Assembly: GCF_045635475.1 (NCBI RefSeq)
Contig: NZ_JBJGXI010000001.1
Coordinates: 261,929-325,928, forward strand
Source of the DNA: JBJGXI01 sp045635475
Lineage (GTDB): Bacteria; Bacillota; Bacilli; Bacillales; Amphibacillaceae
Direction: 5' to 3'
DNA: 64,000 bases
Part shown: positions 27,066 to 36,508 of the stretch, one piece after another
Position numbering within the stretch: position 1 is the first letter of the stretch
How the letters are laid out: each line of letters starts with the position of its first letter
The notes under the pieces: generated by a model
Told to the model about the DNA's origin: nothing
What the model saw: only the letters and a program-made list of their open reading frames with translations
Database searches by the model: none
Made by a program: the position numbers and the translations under genes

Positions 27066-30000
27066 ATGTTTTTTACAGAAGATAAACTGGAACGACGAAT
27101 ACAAGAGCTGGAGCCCTATCGCTATGTAAATCCAATTAAACTATCAAAATTTAAATTTCAATTAGATGTAGATGGGGGTATTGGGGAATATCCACCTCAG
27201 GATGGTGAATGGTCGTCCATACTTGTTGGCGATTATTGGAGTGGTTGGGATACCTATGTTTGGCTAGCGAGTGAAGTGGAACTACCATCTGAATGGGCGG
27301 GACACCAAGTTGTTGGCTTATTTGACTTTGGAAAGATTGGGCAAGAGACGAACCTTGGTTTTGAAGCGTTGTTGTTTTTAAATGGTAAGCCATATCAAGG
27401 TGTTGATTCGAATCACGTAGAGGTATTATTTCCTAACGATATGTCCGGTGCAGCGCATTCCCTGCACTTTCGCTTATGGTCGGGATTACATGGGAAGGGA
27501 AAACGTGTAGAACAAGAGCATAAAATCCAACAAGCGGAAATTGCTTGTTTAGAAGAATTAACTGATGATCTATACTTTACTGGGAAAGCAGTAATAGAGA
27601 CCATTCATGTCTTGGATAAGAATAGCGCACAAAGAATGGAATTGTTAAAAGCACTGGATCAGGCATTTTTACAAATTGACTGGACATACCCTGGGTCCGA
27701 TAGATTCTACCAATCTGTTGCAGAAGCATGTGATGTTTTACATTCCCGATTGGAACATATGCATAACAATCATCCTATCACTGTTAACTGTATTGGTCAT
27801 ACACATATTGACGTTGCTTGGCTCTGGAGGTTGAAGCATACACGGGAAAAGGCTGCTCGTTCTTTCTCCACTGTGCTTCGTTTGATGGAAAAATATCAAG
27901 AATACACATTTCTGCAAACACAACCACAATTATATGACTATATCAAAAAAGATTATCCAGAAATCTATGAACAAATCAAAGAAAGAATAAAAGAAGGAAG
28001 GTGGGAAGCAGGAGGGGCGATGTGGCTAGAAGCGGATTGTAACATTCCGTCAGGTGAATCACTTGTTAGACAAATTCTTCAAGGCACCAGTTTCTTCCGC
28101 GATGAATTTGGCGTGGAATGCCGCAATCTATGGTTACCTGATGTGTTTGGCTATAGTTGGGCGTTGCCTCAAATCCTAAAAAAGTCAGGTATTGATTCCT
28201 TTATGACAACAAAAATTAGTTGGAGTCAATATAATCAAATGCCGCATGACACGTTTTATTGGAGAGGAATAGATGGAACAGAAATTTTAACGCATTTTAT
28301 TACAACACCTGTCGTAAACGATCATGTGAAAAGGTATTGCTATAACGGTCATATTACTCCTTACACGGTTTCTGGAATTTGGGAAAGATATCAAGATAAG
28401 AACATAAATCAGGATTTGCTATTAGCTTACGGTTATGGTGATGGTGGTGGCGGTGTGAACAGAGAAATGCTTGAAATGCGTCGCCGTTTAGAAGATATGC
28501 CAGGATTACCAAAAGTAGTAACGAGTCGGAGTGATGACTATTTTGAAGAACTAAAAGAGACGGTGAATAAGACAGATCAGTATGTCCATACATGGGATGG
28601 AGAGCTTTATCTTGAGCTGCATCGCGGAACTTATACGAGTCAGGCTTTCATTAAACAGGTGAATCGAGAGCTTGAACTGTTATCTAGACAGGTAGAATGG
28701 CTAGGCGTATTAACGAGTGTCCAGCAGCTAAATTGGAGTAGTTATAAGAAGGAAAGGCTTAAGCGTGCATGGGAAATTATATTGCGGAATCAGTTTCATG
28801 ATATTATTCCTGGAACATCGATACCAGAAGTGAATGAAGACTGTGCAAGCGAGTATAAGGTGGCAAAGGAATTATTACATACAGTTTGGCATGAAAATGC
28901 AGGGGTATTGGTTCAATCTACTGCCAATCAGGAAACAGATGGAGATCAACATGGTGAAGTAGTTACTATTTTTAATAGTGATTCTTGGTCGAGATCAGAT
29001 GTAATATCCATACCTAAATTTGTTAATGATTCGTCAGGGAGCTGGTACGATGTTAACGGAGAGGAATTGGAATGCGTTCTAGGGGAAGAAGCATGGTTAG
29101 TGCATGTAAAAGAGATGCCGTCAATGGGATATACATCACTGACTTTTAAAGGTGAAGGTGTACCAACTGGTAGTTCCGACGCTTTTGAAACAATGTCAGA
29201 GGCAAAGGCAATCATGACCCCATTTTACAAGGTGGAATGGAATGACTTAGGTCAAATTACTCGAATGTATGACCGTGAGGCAGGAAGAGAGGTTCTAGCT
29301 GAGGAAGCATGTGGAAATGTATTTCAGGTATTTGAAAACAAACCATTGCGTGGGGATGCTTGGGGGATTGATTTGTTTTACCAAGAGAAAATGAAGGAAG
29401 TAGTAGAGCTTCAATCGTTCGAAATAAAAGAGATGAATGCATTACAACTAATCCTACACCTAAAATGGAACTACGGAAATTCTATGATAGAACAGGATGT
29501 TATTTTATATGCTGAAAATCGCAGGATTGATTTTCGAACTACCGTTGATTGGTATCAAAGAGAGGAGTTACTGAAGGTTGCTTTCCCGGTAGATGTTCGG
29601 GCAACAGAAGCAACGTATGATATCCAGTTTGGAAATGTTAAGCGTCCAACGCATTGGAATACAAGCTGGGATTATGCACGTTTTGAGACGGTCGGACATT
29701 TTTGGGCTGACTTGTCGGAAAGTGGCTATGGTGTTGGATTGCTAAACAATAGTAAATACGGCTATGACATTAAAGACAATGTAATACGTTTAACCCTATT
29801 GAATTCGCCAATTGTTCCTGATCCTCATGCAGATCAAGGAAGGCATGCATTTACGTATAGCTTGTTGCCGCATACAGGTGATTGGAGAGAAGGGAGCGTC
29901 GTGCAAGAAGCGTGGAAACTAAACAATCCTGTTCGGGTTGAAGCAGGAATGCCAGTAAAAGCGCAGCTATCGTTATTTCATTGTTCCTTAGATCATGTCA

Positions 30001-30236
30001 TGATTGATGCGGTTAAGCAGGCGGAGGATGATGAAGAAACAGTAGTTATTCGTCTACATGAATATGCTGGGAGTCGAGGGCATGTTGAAATATGCAGTGA
30101 TTTACCCATTCATTCATGGCGGGAATGTAATTTGATGGAACAACCCATTGAAGATAGAAATGACCAGTCACCTTTTACATTCTCCATTAAACCGTATGAA
30201 ATTAAGACATTCCTACTTCGAATGGGAGGGATTTAA
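27066..30236 (+). CDS. GH38 alpha-mannosidase, cytoplasmic (paralogue 2)
   Basis: This 1056-residue protein has the same architecture as the first GH38: HTHIDVAWLWRLKHTREKAA, then WLPDVFGYSWALPQILKKSG with nucleophile Asp at about residue 359, then NQFHDIIPGTSI, then C-terminal sandwiches. The two enzymes match along their whole length. The largest differences lie in the loop after TTPVVNDHVKRY and in the linker around residues 620-720. Local differences such as HVKRYCYNGHITPY against KNTYTYNGTLSAPQ near the active site hint at different linkage or neighbour preference. manA starts on the base after its stop codon. Confidence 0.93.
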   Translation: MFFTEDKLERRIQELEPYRYVNPIKLSKFKFQLDVDGGIGEYPPQDGEWSSILVGDYWSGWDTYVWLASEVELPSEWAGHQVVGLFDFGKIGQETNLGFEALLFLNGKPYQGVDSNHVEVLFPNDMSGAAHSLHFRLWSGLHGKGKRVEQEHKIQQAEIACLEELTDDLYFTGKAVIETIHVLDKNSAQRMELLKALDQAFLQIDWTYPGSDRFYQSVAEACDVLHSRLEHMHNNHPITVNCIGHTHIDVAWLWRLKHTREKAARSFSTVLRLMEKYQEYTFLQTQPQLYDYIKKDYPEIYEQIKERIKEGRWEAGGAMWLEADCNIPSGESLVRQILQGTSFFRDEFGVECRNLWLPDVFGYSWALPQILKKSGIDSFMTTKISWSQYNQMPHDTFYWRGIDGTEILTHFITTPVVNDHVKRYCYNGHITPYTVSGIWERYQDKNINQDLLLAYGYGDGGGGVNREMLEMRRRLEDMPGLPKVVTSRSDDYFEELKETVNKTDQYVHTWDGELYLELHRGTYTSQAFIKQVNRELELLSRQVEWLGVLTSVQQLNWSSYKKERLKRAWEIILRNQFHDIIPGTSIPEVNEDCASEYKVAKELLHTVWHENAGVLVQSTANQETDGDQHGEVVTIFNSDSWSRSDVISIPKFVNDSSGSWYDVNGEELECVLGEEAWLVHVKEMPSMGYTSLTFKGEGVPTGSSDAFETMSEAKAIMTPFYKVEWNDLGQITRMYDREAGREVLAEEACGNVFQVFENKPLRGDAWGIDLFYQEKMKEVVELQSFEIKEMNALQLILHLKWNYGNSMIEQDVILYAENRRIDFRTTVDWYQREELLKVAFPVDVRATEATYDIQFGNVKRPTHWNTSWDYARFETVGHFWADLSESGYGVGLLNNSKYGYDIKDNVIRLTLLNSPIVPDPHADQGRHAFTYSLLPHTGDWREGSVVQEAWKLNNPVRVEAGMPVKAQLSLFHCSLDHVMIDAVKQAEDDEETVVIRLHEYAGSRGHVEICSDLPIHSWRECNLMEQPIEDRNDQSPFTFSIKPYEIKTFLLRMGGI

Positions 30237-31391
30237 TTGGAAACAAAGAAATATTATAAGGAACTCTGCTTTCGACCAATTAAACTACAAAAAAATCGAG
30301 TGTGGCGAACTTATACTGGTGGTAAGCTGCTAGAAGAATGGCAGGGCGAGTGTCAATCTTCCGATGGTTCCTTTCCTGAAGAGTGGGTTGCTTCGATAAC
30401 GAAGGCAAAAAATGTAGGTCGTGAATCAATAGCTAATGAAGGTCTTAGTTTCATAGACTTAGGAGGTCAAGAAAAAATCACTTTGAAAGAAGTTATTGAA
30501 ACGAATCCTAAAGCATTTTTGGGCAAGAGGCATACGGAAGTTTACGGCTCTAAGTTGGCAGTGCTTGTTAAGGTTCTGGATGCTAGTGAAAGACTGACCA
30601 TACAAACCCATCCTGAAAAGAATACAGCAAAGCGTCTATTTCAATCTGAATTTGGTAAGACAGAAGCCTGGATGATATTAGGAGGCAGGAAGGTTAACGA
30701 CTGTGACCCGTATCTACTAATGGGGTTTAAACCAGGAATAACGAAAGAGAAGTGGCGTCAATTATTTGAAGAGCAAGACATAGATGGAATGATTGCCTCT
30801 TTACACCAAGTACCATTAAAGAAGGATGATGTCTTTTTAATAGAAGGTGGTGTTCCACATGCGATTGGTGAAGGGTGCTTCATTATAGAAATACAAGAGC
30901 CAACAGATTTAACGCTTCGTGTTGAGAAGACAACACCTAATGGCATGGGAATTCCAGATCTAGCATGTCATCAAGGGCTTGGCTTTGATAACATGATGGA
31001 TTGCTTTTGCTATGATTCATATTCATACGAGGAAATGATAAACCGTTCAAAAATACTACCGAAAACTATTCAAGAAGGGAAGGGAGGGCACGAAATCGAA
31101 TTAATAGGAACATCTAGTACAGATCGTTTCAAAATGAATCGGATAGAAGTGAAGGGTGTATTCGAGCGCCAGAGATCCGAATCGTTTTTCATCGTGATTG
31201 TAGTAAAAGGCCATGGGAAGCTACAGTGGTCTGATCAAGAAATAGCTATTCATCAATCGGATCAAATCTTTATACCAGCGTCTGTAGAAAGAACTGTTTG
31301 GGAAAATTTAGGTTATACCGAATTAACGGTTGTCTTATGTTTTCCTCCAGACGTAGAAGCTAATAGCGGGAATTGTCAGGAAAACTTATAA
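30237..31391 (+). CDS. manA: Class-I mannose-6-phosphate isomerase
   Basis: This 384-residue cupin metalloenzyme interconverts mannose-6-phosphate and fructose-6-phosphate. Zinc-ligand motifs are visible: TIQTHPEKNTAKRLFQSEFG (Gln/His), GKTEAW (Glu) and GVPHAIGEG (His). The TTG start directly abuts the stop of GH38-2 and uses GGGAGGG inside that gene's end. It is somewhat longer than the usual Bacillus enzyme of about 315 residues. It links mannose released by the GH38 enzymes to glycolysis; a mannose kinase is not visible in the window. Confidence 0.9.
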   Translation: METKKYYKELCFRPIKLQKNRVWRTYTGGKLLEEWQGECQSSDGSFPEEWVASITKAKNVGRESIANEGLSFIDLGGQEKITLKEVIETNPKAFLGKRHTEVYGSKLAVLVKVLDASERLTIQTHPEKNTAKRLFQSEFGKTEAWMILGGRKVNDCDPYLLMGFKPGITKEKWRQLFEEQDIDGMIASLHQVPLKKDDVFLIEGGVPHAIGEGCFIIEIQEPTDLTLRVEKTTPNGMGIPDLACHQGLGFDNMMDCFCYDSYSYEEMINRSKILPKTIQEGKGGHEIELIGTSSTDRFKMNRIEVKGVFERQRSESFFIVIVVKGHGKLQWSDQEIAIHQSDQIFIPASVERTVWENLGYTELTVVLCFPPDVEANSGNCQENL

Positions 31392-31424
31392 ATGAATTGA
31401 GCTCTGAGAGGAAGGTGAAGGAGA

Positions 31425-32024
31425 ATGACCAGTTTAATAGAAAAGCTGTATCGTCTCAGTGAATGGATTATGAAGTTAGCATATGTAAACTTTCTTTGGA
31501 TCTTTTTTACTATCGTTGGTTTAGGTGTATTTGGTTTTTTTCCAGGAACTGTGGCGATGTTTACGATTATTCGTAAGTGGCTGATGAAGGATGTGGATGC
31601 GCCAATATTTAAAACATTTTGGCATGCCTATCGAAAGGATTTCTTACGCGCAAACATTCTAGGGTTCAGTATGATCGTAATTGGATATTTATTATATGTT
31701 GATTATCGTTTCTTCCAATCAACGGGCAGTCTGTTGCAACCAATTTCTTTTATTTTTATTATTCTACTCTTTCTTTATTTTGTCGTGTTTTTATACATCT
31801 TCCCAGTATTCGTGCACTACGAGTATAAATTATTTGAGTATATCAAGTATTCTCTAGTTATTGCTCTTGGCAAACCATTTCAAACCTTTGTGATGGTGAT
31901 GAGTAGCTTCATCTTGCTGTTTGTTTTTCAATTTCTTCCAGGGTTAATTCCCTTTTTTGCTGGAAGTTTAATGAGTATTGTTTTAATGTGGATTGCTGCA
32001 AACGCATTTCCAAAAGAAGAGTAG
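31425..32024 (+). CDS. YesL-like membrane protein (DUF624)
   Basis: This 199-residue protein has about five transmembrane helices. The N-terminal LAYVNFLWIFFTIVGLGVFG and GFFPGTVAMFTIIRKWL are typical of DUF624/YesL proteins, which are very often encoded beside LplB/YtcP-type sugar importers in Bacilli. Its molecular role is not known; help in transporter assembly or regulation has been suggested by co-occurrence only. The ribosome site is GAAGGTGAAGGAG. It lies between manA and the third sulfatase in the same direction. Confidence 0.85.
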   Translation: MTSLIEKLYRLSEWIMKLAYVNFLWIFFTIVGLGVFGFFPGTVAMFTIIRKWLMKDVDAPIFKTFWHAYRKDFLRANILGFSMIVIGYLLYVDYRFFQSTGSLLQPISFIFIILLFLYFVVFLYIFPVFVHYEYKLFEYIKYSLVIALGKPFQTFVMVMSSFILLFVFQFLPGLIPFFAGSLMSIVLMWIAANAFPKEE

Positions 32025-32061
32025 TAAAAAAGCTATTTGAACGTGGAAAGGATGTCTTGTT

Positions 32062-33384
32062 ATGAATGTGTTATATATCCATACCCATGATACAGGGAGA
32101 TATATTCAACCTTATGGCTATAACATGCCAACACCTAATCTAATGGAACTAGCTAAAGAAGGAACACTCTTTAGACATGCATATAGTGCCGCCCCAACTT
32201 GTTCACCAAGTCGATCAGCGATGCTGACGGGAATGGCACCACATAGTTGTGGGATGATCGGACTTGCCCATCGTGGCTTCCAGTTAAACGACTATAGTCA
32301 ACACTTGGTTCAGTATTTAAATCAGAATGGGTTTGAAAGCGTTTTATGCGGAGTACAACATGAGGCCCGAAATCCAAAAACGATTGGGTACCATCACATC
32401 TTAAAAGATATTGATTCGAATGAGAAGAACAGGCGTGTAGATTCTGTAACCGAAGATATAACGAATGCACAGCTTGTGGCAGATTATATAAAAAGTGAAA
32501 AGGATAAACAGTTTTTTCTATCCTTGGGGTTACAAAATACACATCGGATTTTTCCAGAGATTAGTGATGAGGTCGACCCTAATTACGTCATGCCTCCTTT
32601 CCCATTTTATGATAACGAACAAAATCGCAAAGATATGGCTGGTTATATGACCTCGGTTAGTGTAGTAGACCAATGTGTCGGAATGGTCATGCAGGCACTA
32701 AAAGAGTCTGGGCATGAAGCGGACACGTTAGTCATTTTTACAACCGATCATGGAATTGCTTTTGCTAACATGAAATGTAATCTTTATGATACCGGTATCG
32801 GTGTATCCTTAATTTTAAAGTATCCTGGTAATAAACGAAAAGGTGAAGCGCTAGATACCCTAGTCTCTCAAATCGACCTCTATCCAACTATTTGTGACTT
32901 ACTTGACCTTGAACAACCAGCATGGCTACAGGGGTATTCGTTGCAGGCGTTGTTGAATAGAGAAACGGATAGGGTACGAAATGAAATCTTTAGTGAGGTT
33001 ACTTATCACGCGGCATATGAGCCAATGCGCTGCGTTAGAACAGAAAGGTATAAGCTCATAAAATTTTTCGACAATCATGATCGTTATGTGCCTGCAAATA
33101 TGGATGACTCTTTGAGTAAAGATTTTTTATTGGAACACCAATACCTCCAGCAAAGCAGGGAAAAAGAAATGCTGTTCGATCACTATCTGGATCCTGTAGA
33201 GCGAGTAAATCTTGTGGAGAATCAAAGTTATAAAAAAGTCTATGCAGATTTATCAAGCCGATTGAATAATTGGATGGAAGAAACAGCTGATCCACTATTA
33301 TCCGAGGGCAAAGTGCCAAAGCCAATCGGAGCTAAGGCAAATAAACTAAGCTGTATAAGTCCCACTGAGAAGAATTTTGAATAA
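32062..33384 (+). CDS. Type-I sulfatase, HDTGR subgroup, cytoplasmic (third sulfatase)
   Basis: This 440-residue protein begins MNVLYIHTHDTGRYIQPYGY. The C-S-P-S-R motif is at Cys47 (CSPSRSAMLTGMAPHSCG), and TTDHGIAFANMKCNLYDTG carries metal ligands. It is related to the sulfatase at 25669 over its full length but clearly diverged, so the two probably remove sulfate from different positions. There is no signal peptide. The ribosome site GAAAGGATG lies before the ATG. It is the last gene of the main operon; no clear terminator follows. Confidence 0.9.
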   Translation: MNVLYIHTHDTGRYIQPYGYNMPTPNLMELAKEGTLFRHAYSAAPTCSPSRSAMLTGMAPHSCGMIGLAHRGFQLNDYSQHLVQYLNQNGFESVLCGVQHEARNPKTIGYHHILKDIDSNEKNRRVDSVTEDITNAQLVADYIKSEKDKQFFLSLGLQNTHRIFPEISDEVDPNYVMPPFPFYDNEQNRKDMAGYMTSVSVVDQCVGMVMQALKESGHEADTLVIFTTDHGIAFANMKCNLYDTGIGVSLILKYPGNKRKGEALDTLVSQIDLYPTICDLLDLEQPAWLQGYSLQALLNRETDRVRNEIFSEVTYHAAYEPMRCVRTERYKLIKFFDNHDRYVPANMDDSLSKDFLLEHQYLQQSREKEMLFDHYLDPVERVNLVENQSYKKVYADLSSRLNNWMEETADPLLSEGKVPKPIGAKANKLSCISPTEKNFE

Positions 33385-33463
33385 AGTTGTTTTGTAACTA
33401 TAAGGATAAATAAACTAGTGCGAATACATGATAAGAAGGCAATCACGTATAAATAAGTAACGG

Positions 33464-33486
33464 ATTTTGGTTAAAGAGATGACAGC
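33464..33486 (+). promoter_or_regulatory. Shared upstream motif TTGGTTAAAGRGRTG, copy 3
   Basis: ATTTTGGTTAAAGAGATGAC here is the third copy, 65 bases before the next oxidoreductase gene. Confidence 0.35.
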
Positions 33487-33550
33487 AAAAAACATCTAAC
33501 TCTTTTAGTATAGAGTTGAGGTAGTACATTCGAAGGGGCGGTTTGGATAA

Positions 33551-34708
33551 ATGCAGGAAGTAAGAGTTGGAATTATTGGTATCGGAAATATGGGGATTTC
33601 TCATTTAAAGTATTTGCAGGAAAATAAAATTAAAGGCGCTCGATTAACAGCTGTATTGGATATAAGTGAGGAACGAGTAGAACGGGTAAAAGCCAATTTG
33701 GCTGACGGGATGAGCATCTTTACTACTGAAGCAGATTTCTTTCAATCTAATTTGGTGGATGCGGTACTTATTGCTACGCCGCATTATGACCACTCTAGGA
33801 TAGCTATAAAGGCATTTGAACATGGCTTACATGTTTTAATTGAAAAGCCAGCTGGTGTGTACACGAAGCAAGTCCGTGAAATGAATAAAGCTGCTACAGC
33901 TAGTGATAAAGTATTTTCCATTATGTATAACCAACGTACTAACCCACTTTATCAAAAGCTACGAGAGCTTATACAGTCAGGTGAGTTAGGTGAGATCCGT
34001 CGAATCAATTGGCTTATTACTAATTGGTATCGCTCCCAAAGTTATTATGATTCTGGTGGCTGGCGTGCTACTTGGGCAGGAGAAGGTGGTGGCGTGCTTA
34101 TAAATCAATGTCCTCACCAGCTTGATCTATGGCAATGGATGACTGGTATGATGCCAACTCGTATGCGTGCTTTTTGTTATTTTGGTAAGCACAGGAACAT
34201 AGAGGTAGAAGACGATGTTACGGCATTTGCAGAATATGAGAATGGAGCTACTGGCGTATTTATAACAACAACAGGAGAAGCGCCAGGAACCAATCGTCTA
34301 GAAATTGCCGGTGACCGCGGAAAAGTAGTGGTTGAGAATGGGAAATTGGATTTTTGGCAGTTACGCATACCAGAACCTGAATTTAACCGTGAATATAAGG
34401 GAGGCTTTGGTTCCCCAGAATGCTGGAAAGTAGATATCCCAATTAAAGGGGAGGAAACAGGTCATCGCGGAATTACCCAAAATTTTATTGATGCTATATT
34501 AAAAGGAACAGAACTTTTAACTCCAGGTGAAGAAGGCATTAAAGGATTAACACTCTCTAATGCGATGCAATTGTCAACTTGGATGGATGACTGGGTAGAC
34601 TTTCCTTTTGAAGAAGATTTATATTATACCCACTTAGAAGAAAGAATCGCTTCCTCGAGAAAGAAAGAAGTTAAGCATGTTACGTTTAATGTAGAGGGAA
34701 CACATTAG
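33551..34708 (+). CDS. Gfo/Idh/MocA-family oxidoreductase
   Basis: This 385-residue protein has a Rossmann motif VGIIGIGNMGISHLKYLQE, the IEKPAGVYTKQVREMN catalytic loop (the family's EKP motif) and GGGVLINQCPHQLDLWQWMT in the C-terminal domain, where the His of NQCPHQLD stands at the usual catalytic position. It starts at ATG 33551, with AAGGGGCGG upstream. It is followed 152 bases later by another family member in the same direction. It has its own upstream motif (33464) and so is probably a separate transcript from the main operon. Confidence 0.9.
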   Translation: MQEVRVGIIGIGNMGISHLKYLQENKIKGARLTAVLDISEERVERVKANLADGMSIFTTEADFFQSNLVDAVLIATPHYDHSRIAIKAFEHGLHVLIEKPAGVYTKQVREMNKAATASDKVFSIMYNQRTNPLYQKLRELIQSGELGEIRRINWLITNWYRSQSYYDSGGWRATWAGEGGGVLINQCPHQLDLWQWMTGMMPTRMRAFCYFGKHRNIEVEDDVTAFAEYENGATGVFITTTGEAPGTNRLEIAGDRGKVVVENGKLDFWQLRIPEPEFNREYKGGFGSPECWKVDIPIKGEETGHRGITQNFIDAILKGTELLTPGEEGIKGLTLSNAMQLSTWMDDWVDFPFEEDLYYTHLEERIASSRKKEVKHVTFNVEGTH

Positions 34709-34860
34709 ACTTGTATTGAGTCAATAGCATGCATAATTATCTTTCAAAGTTATTTGCAGTCACATATTGCTGGTGGCCTGATGAATCTACCTCGAAAGTG
34801 GATGTGAATAGCTAAAAATCAATATTATGAAACTTACTAAACTAGAAAGGAATATCTAAT

Positions 34861-35934
34861 ATGAGTTCTAAAGATGGTATGAACTATGTTCCTAAAGGTA
34901 AAGTTAACAAAGTCGTCAATAAAGGCGAATTTGTTTTTGCTGCAATGGCACTAGATCATGGACATATTAACGGCATGTGTAATGGATTATTGGAAGCTGG
35001 TGCAGAGCTGAAGTGGGTGTATGACCCGGATCCAAAAAAAGTAGAAGCATTTAAAAAGCGGTTTCCGAGGGCTCAAATAGCTTCCTCTGAGCAGGAAGTC
35101 TTAACGGACTCAGATGTTTGTTTGGTCGCAGGTGCGGCAATTCCTTCTAAGCGCTGTGAGCTGGGAATAAAAGTCATGGACAATGGCAAAGACTATTTCA
35201 CGGACAAAGCACCTTTTACTACGCTTGAGCAATTAGAACTTGCAAAGCAGAAGGTGCGGGAAACTGGTAAAAAATATATGGTTTATTATAGTGAGCGACT
35301 GCACGTGGAAAGTGCTGTTTTTGCAGGTCAGTTAATTGATGAAGGTGCAATAGGGCGTGTTTTGCAAGTGACTGGTTTTGGACCACATCGATTATCAGCA
35401 AACAAGCGACCGGATTGGTTTTTTGAAAAAGAATATTACGGAGGAATTTTGTGTGATATAGGTAGCCATCAAATTGAACAATTCTTGTATTATACCAATT
35501 CAAAGGACGCAACTGTTCAATCAAGTAAAGTTGCCAATTATAATAATAAAAACTATCCTGAGCTTGAAGATTATGGTGATGCAACGTTAATTGGAGATAA
35601 CGGGGCTACACAATTTTTTAGAGTAGATTGGTTTACCCCTGATGGCCTAAGTACTTGGGGAGATGGAAGAACTTTTATTCTAGGGACGGAAGGGTATATA
35701 GAAATAAGAAAATATACAGATATTGCAAGAGATAGTAGCAAGGATCACCTTTACTTAGTTAATCAACAAGGTGAACAACATTTTCACCTAAATGGAGAGG
35801 TAGGTTTTCCTTTTTTTGGTGAGCTGGTGTTAGATTGTATTCATCGCACAGAAAATGCGATGACACAAAAGCATGCATTTAAAGCAGCAGAGCTTTGTTT
35901 AATTGCCCAGGAACAGGCTTTGAGGGTAGAGTAG
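34861..35934 (+). CDS. Gfo/Idh/MocA-family oxidoreductase, divergent
   Basis: In this 357-residue protein the usual GxGxxG opening is replaced by FAAMALDHGHINGMCNGLLE, so the N-terminus is atypical. The family core is still clear: DYFTDKAPFTTLEQLELAK at the EKP position (Lys of D-K-A-P kept, Glu replaced by Asp) and YYGGILCDIGSHQIEQFLYY in the C-terminal domain. The ribosome site is AGAAAGGA. The 152-base gap before it holds a short open fragment (TYCWWPDESTSKVDV), probably a remnant. The altered nucleotide-binding loop may mean a different cofactor or substrate handling. Confidence 0.85.
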   Translation: MSSKDGMNYVPKGKVNKVVNKGEFVFAAMALDHGHINGMCNGLLEAGAELKWVYDPDPKKVEAFKKRFPRAQIASSEQEVLTDSDVCLVAGAAIPSKRCELGIKVMDNGKDYFTDKAPFTTLEQLELAKQKVRETGKKYMVYYSERLHVESAVFAGQLIDEGAIGRVLQVTGFGPHRLSANKRPDWFFEKEYYGGILCDIGSHQIEQFLYYTNSKDATVQSSKVANYNNKNYPELEDYGDATLIGDNGATQFFRVDWFTPDGLSTWGDGRTFILGTEGYIEIRKYTDIARDSSKDHLYLVNQQGEQHFHLNGEVGFPFFGELVLDCIHRTENAMTQKHAFKAAELCLIAQEQALRVE

Positions 35935-36071
35935 ATAATCGAAGTCGAACTAATTAGAGAAAAACATTGCTAAGTAACTTATTTCTAATCCCTTTATGTA
36001 CTAGTGTGTAGTTTCTAAATACATCATCTAACGTAACAACCTCTAATTTACTAGTATTTTATTCAAATACT

Positions 36072-36127
36072 AGTTGTCAGGAAAGAGGAACCTATCCCTA
36101 TGGATAAGTTCCTCTTTCCTGACAACT
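36072..36127. terminator. Very long hairpin downstream of the oxidoreductase pair
   Basis: The arms AGTTGTCAGGAAAGAGGAAC and GTTCCTCTTTCCTGACAACT are perfectly complementary, and the stem continues through CTATCC/GGATA. With over 24 bp it is far longer than an ordinary terminator and lacks a good T run, so it may be a repeat or an RNA-stability element. Confidence 0.5.
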
Positions 36128-36203
36128 ATATGTGTGTTTTAAGAAGCATGGAATACCAGAAACAAGTATCTTACTTCTAGATCAATTCCTTGATAATAGT
36201 GTT

Positions 36204-36372
36204 TTAGAATTTATCAACAGTATAGCCTATTCCAGCCATTCCTACTGCACTGTTTGGAATAGGCAAACACCGTGGCCCCAGCCACCGCCATAAACTACAA
36301 AGCCATCATTATTTTTCCCTTTGGCAAATGGAATATTAGGGAGTACGATCCTGATTGAATAAATATTAGGCT
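36204..36372 (-). pseudogene. SpoIID/LytB-domain protein remnant
   Basis: The minus strand reads SIRIVLPNIPFAKGKNNDGF then VVYGGGWGHGVCLFQT, and after a one-base shift AVGMAGIGYTVDKF and a stop. The GxGWGHGVGxxQ-AxxMA pattern is the hallmark of the SpoIID/LytB domain. Only the last 50 or so residues remain and they are frameshifted. Confidence 0.7.
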
Positions 36373-36375
36373 AAA

Positions 36376-36508
36376 GGCGATTGATTATAAGAAGACCGAG
36401 TGGGATAAAATTAAGCACGAAAATTACAGAGTGATTGAGGATAAGATAGGAAAAAAATTCGGCTGTAAAAATATACCGCTAAAGATTTTGAAAGGTGTGT
36501 ACATATGA
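36376..36508 (+). pseudogene. Short 3' remnant overlapping the next gene start
   Basis: An open frame (AIDYKKTEWDKIKHENYRVI, then KIGKKFGCKNIPLKILKGVY) ends in TGA at 36506-36508 and overlaps the next ATG in an ATGA arrangement, so it is probably the tail of a former operon partner. It has no start codon. The family is not recognised. Confidence 0.35.
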
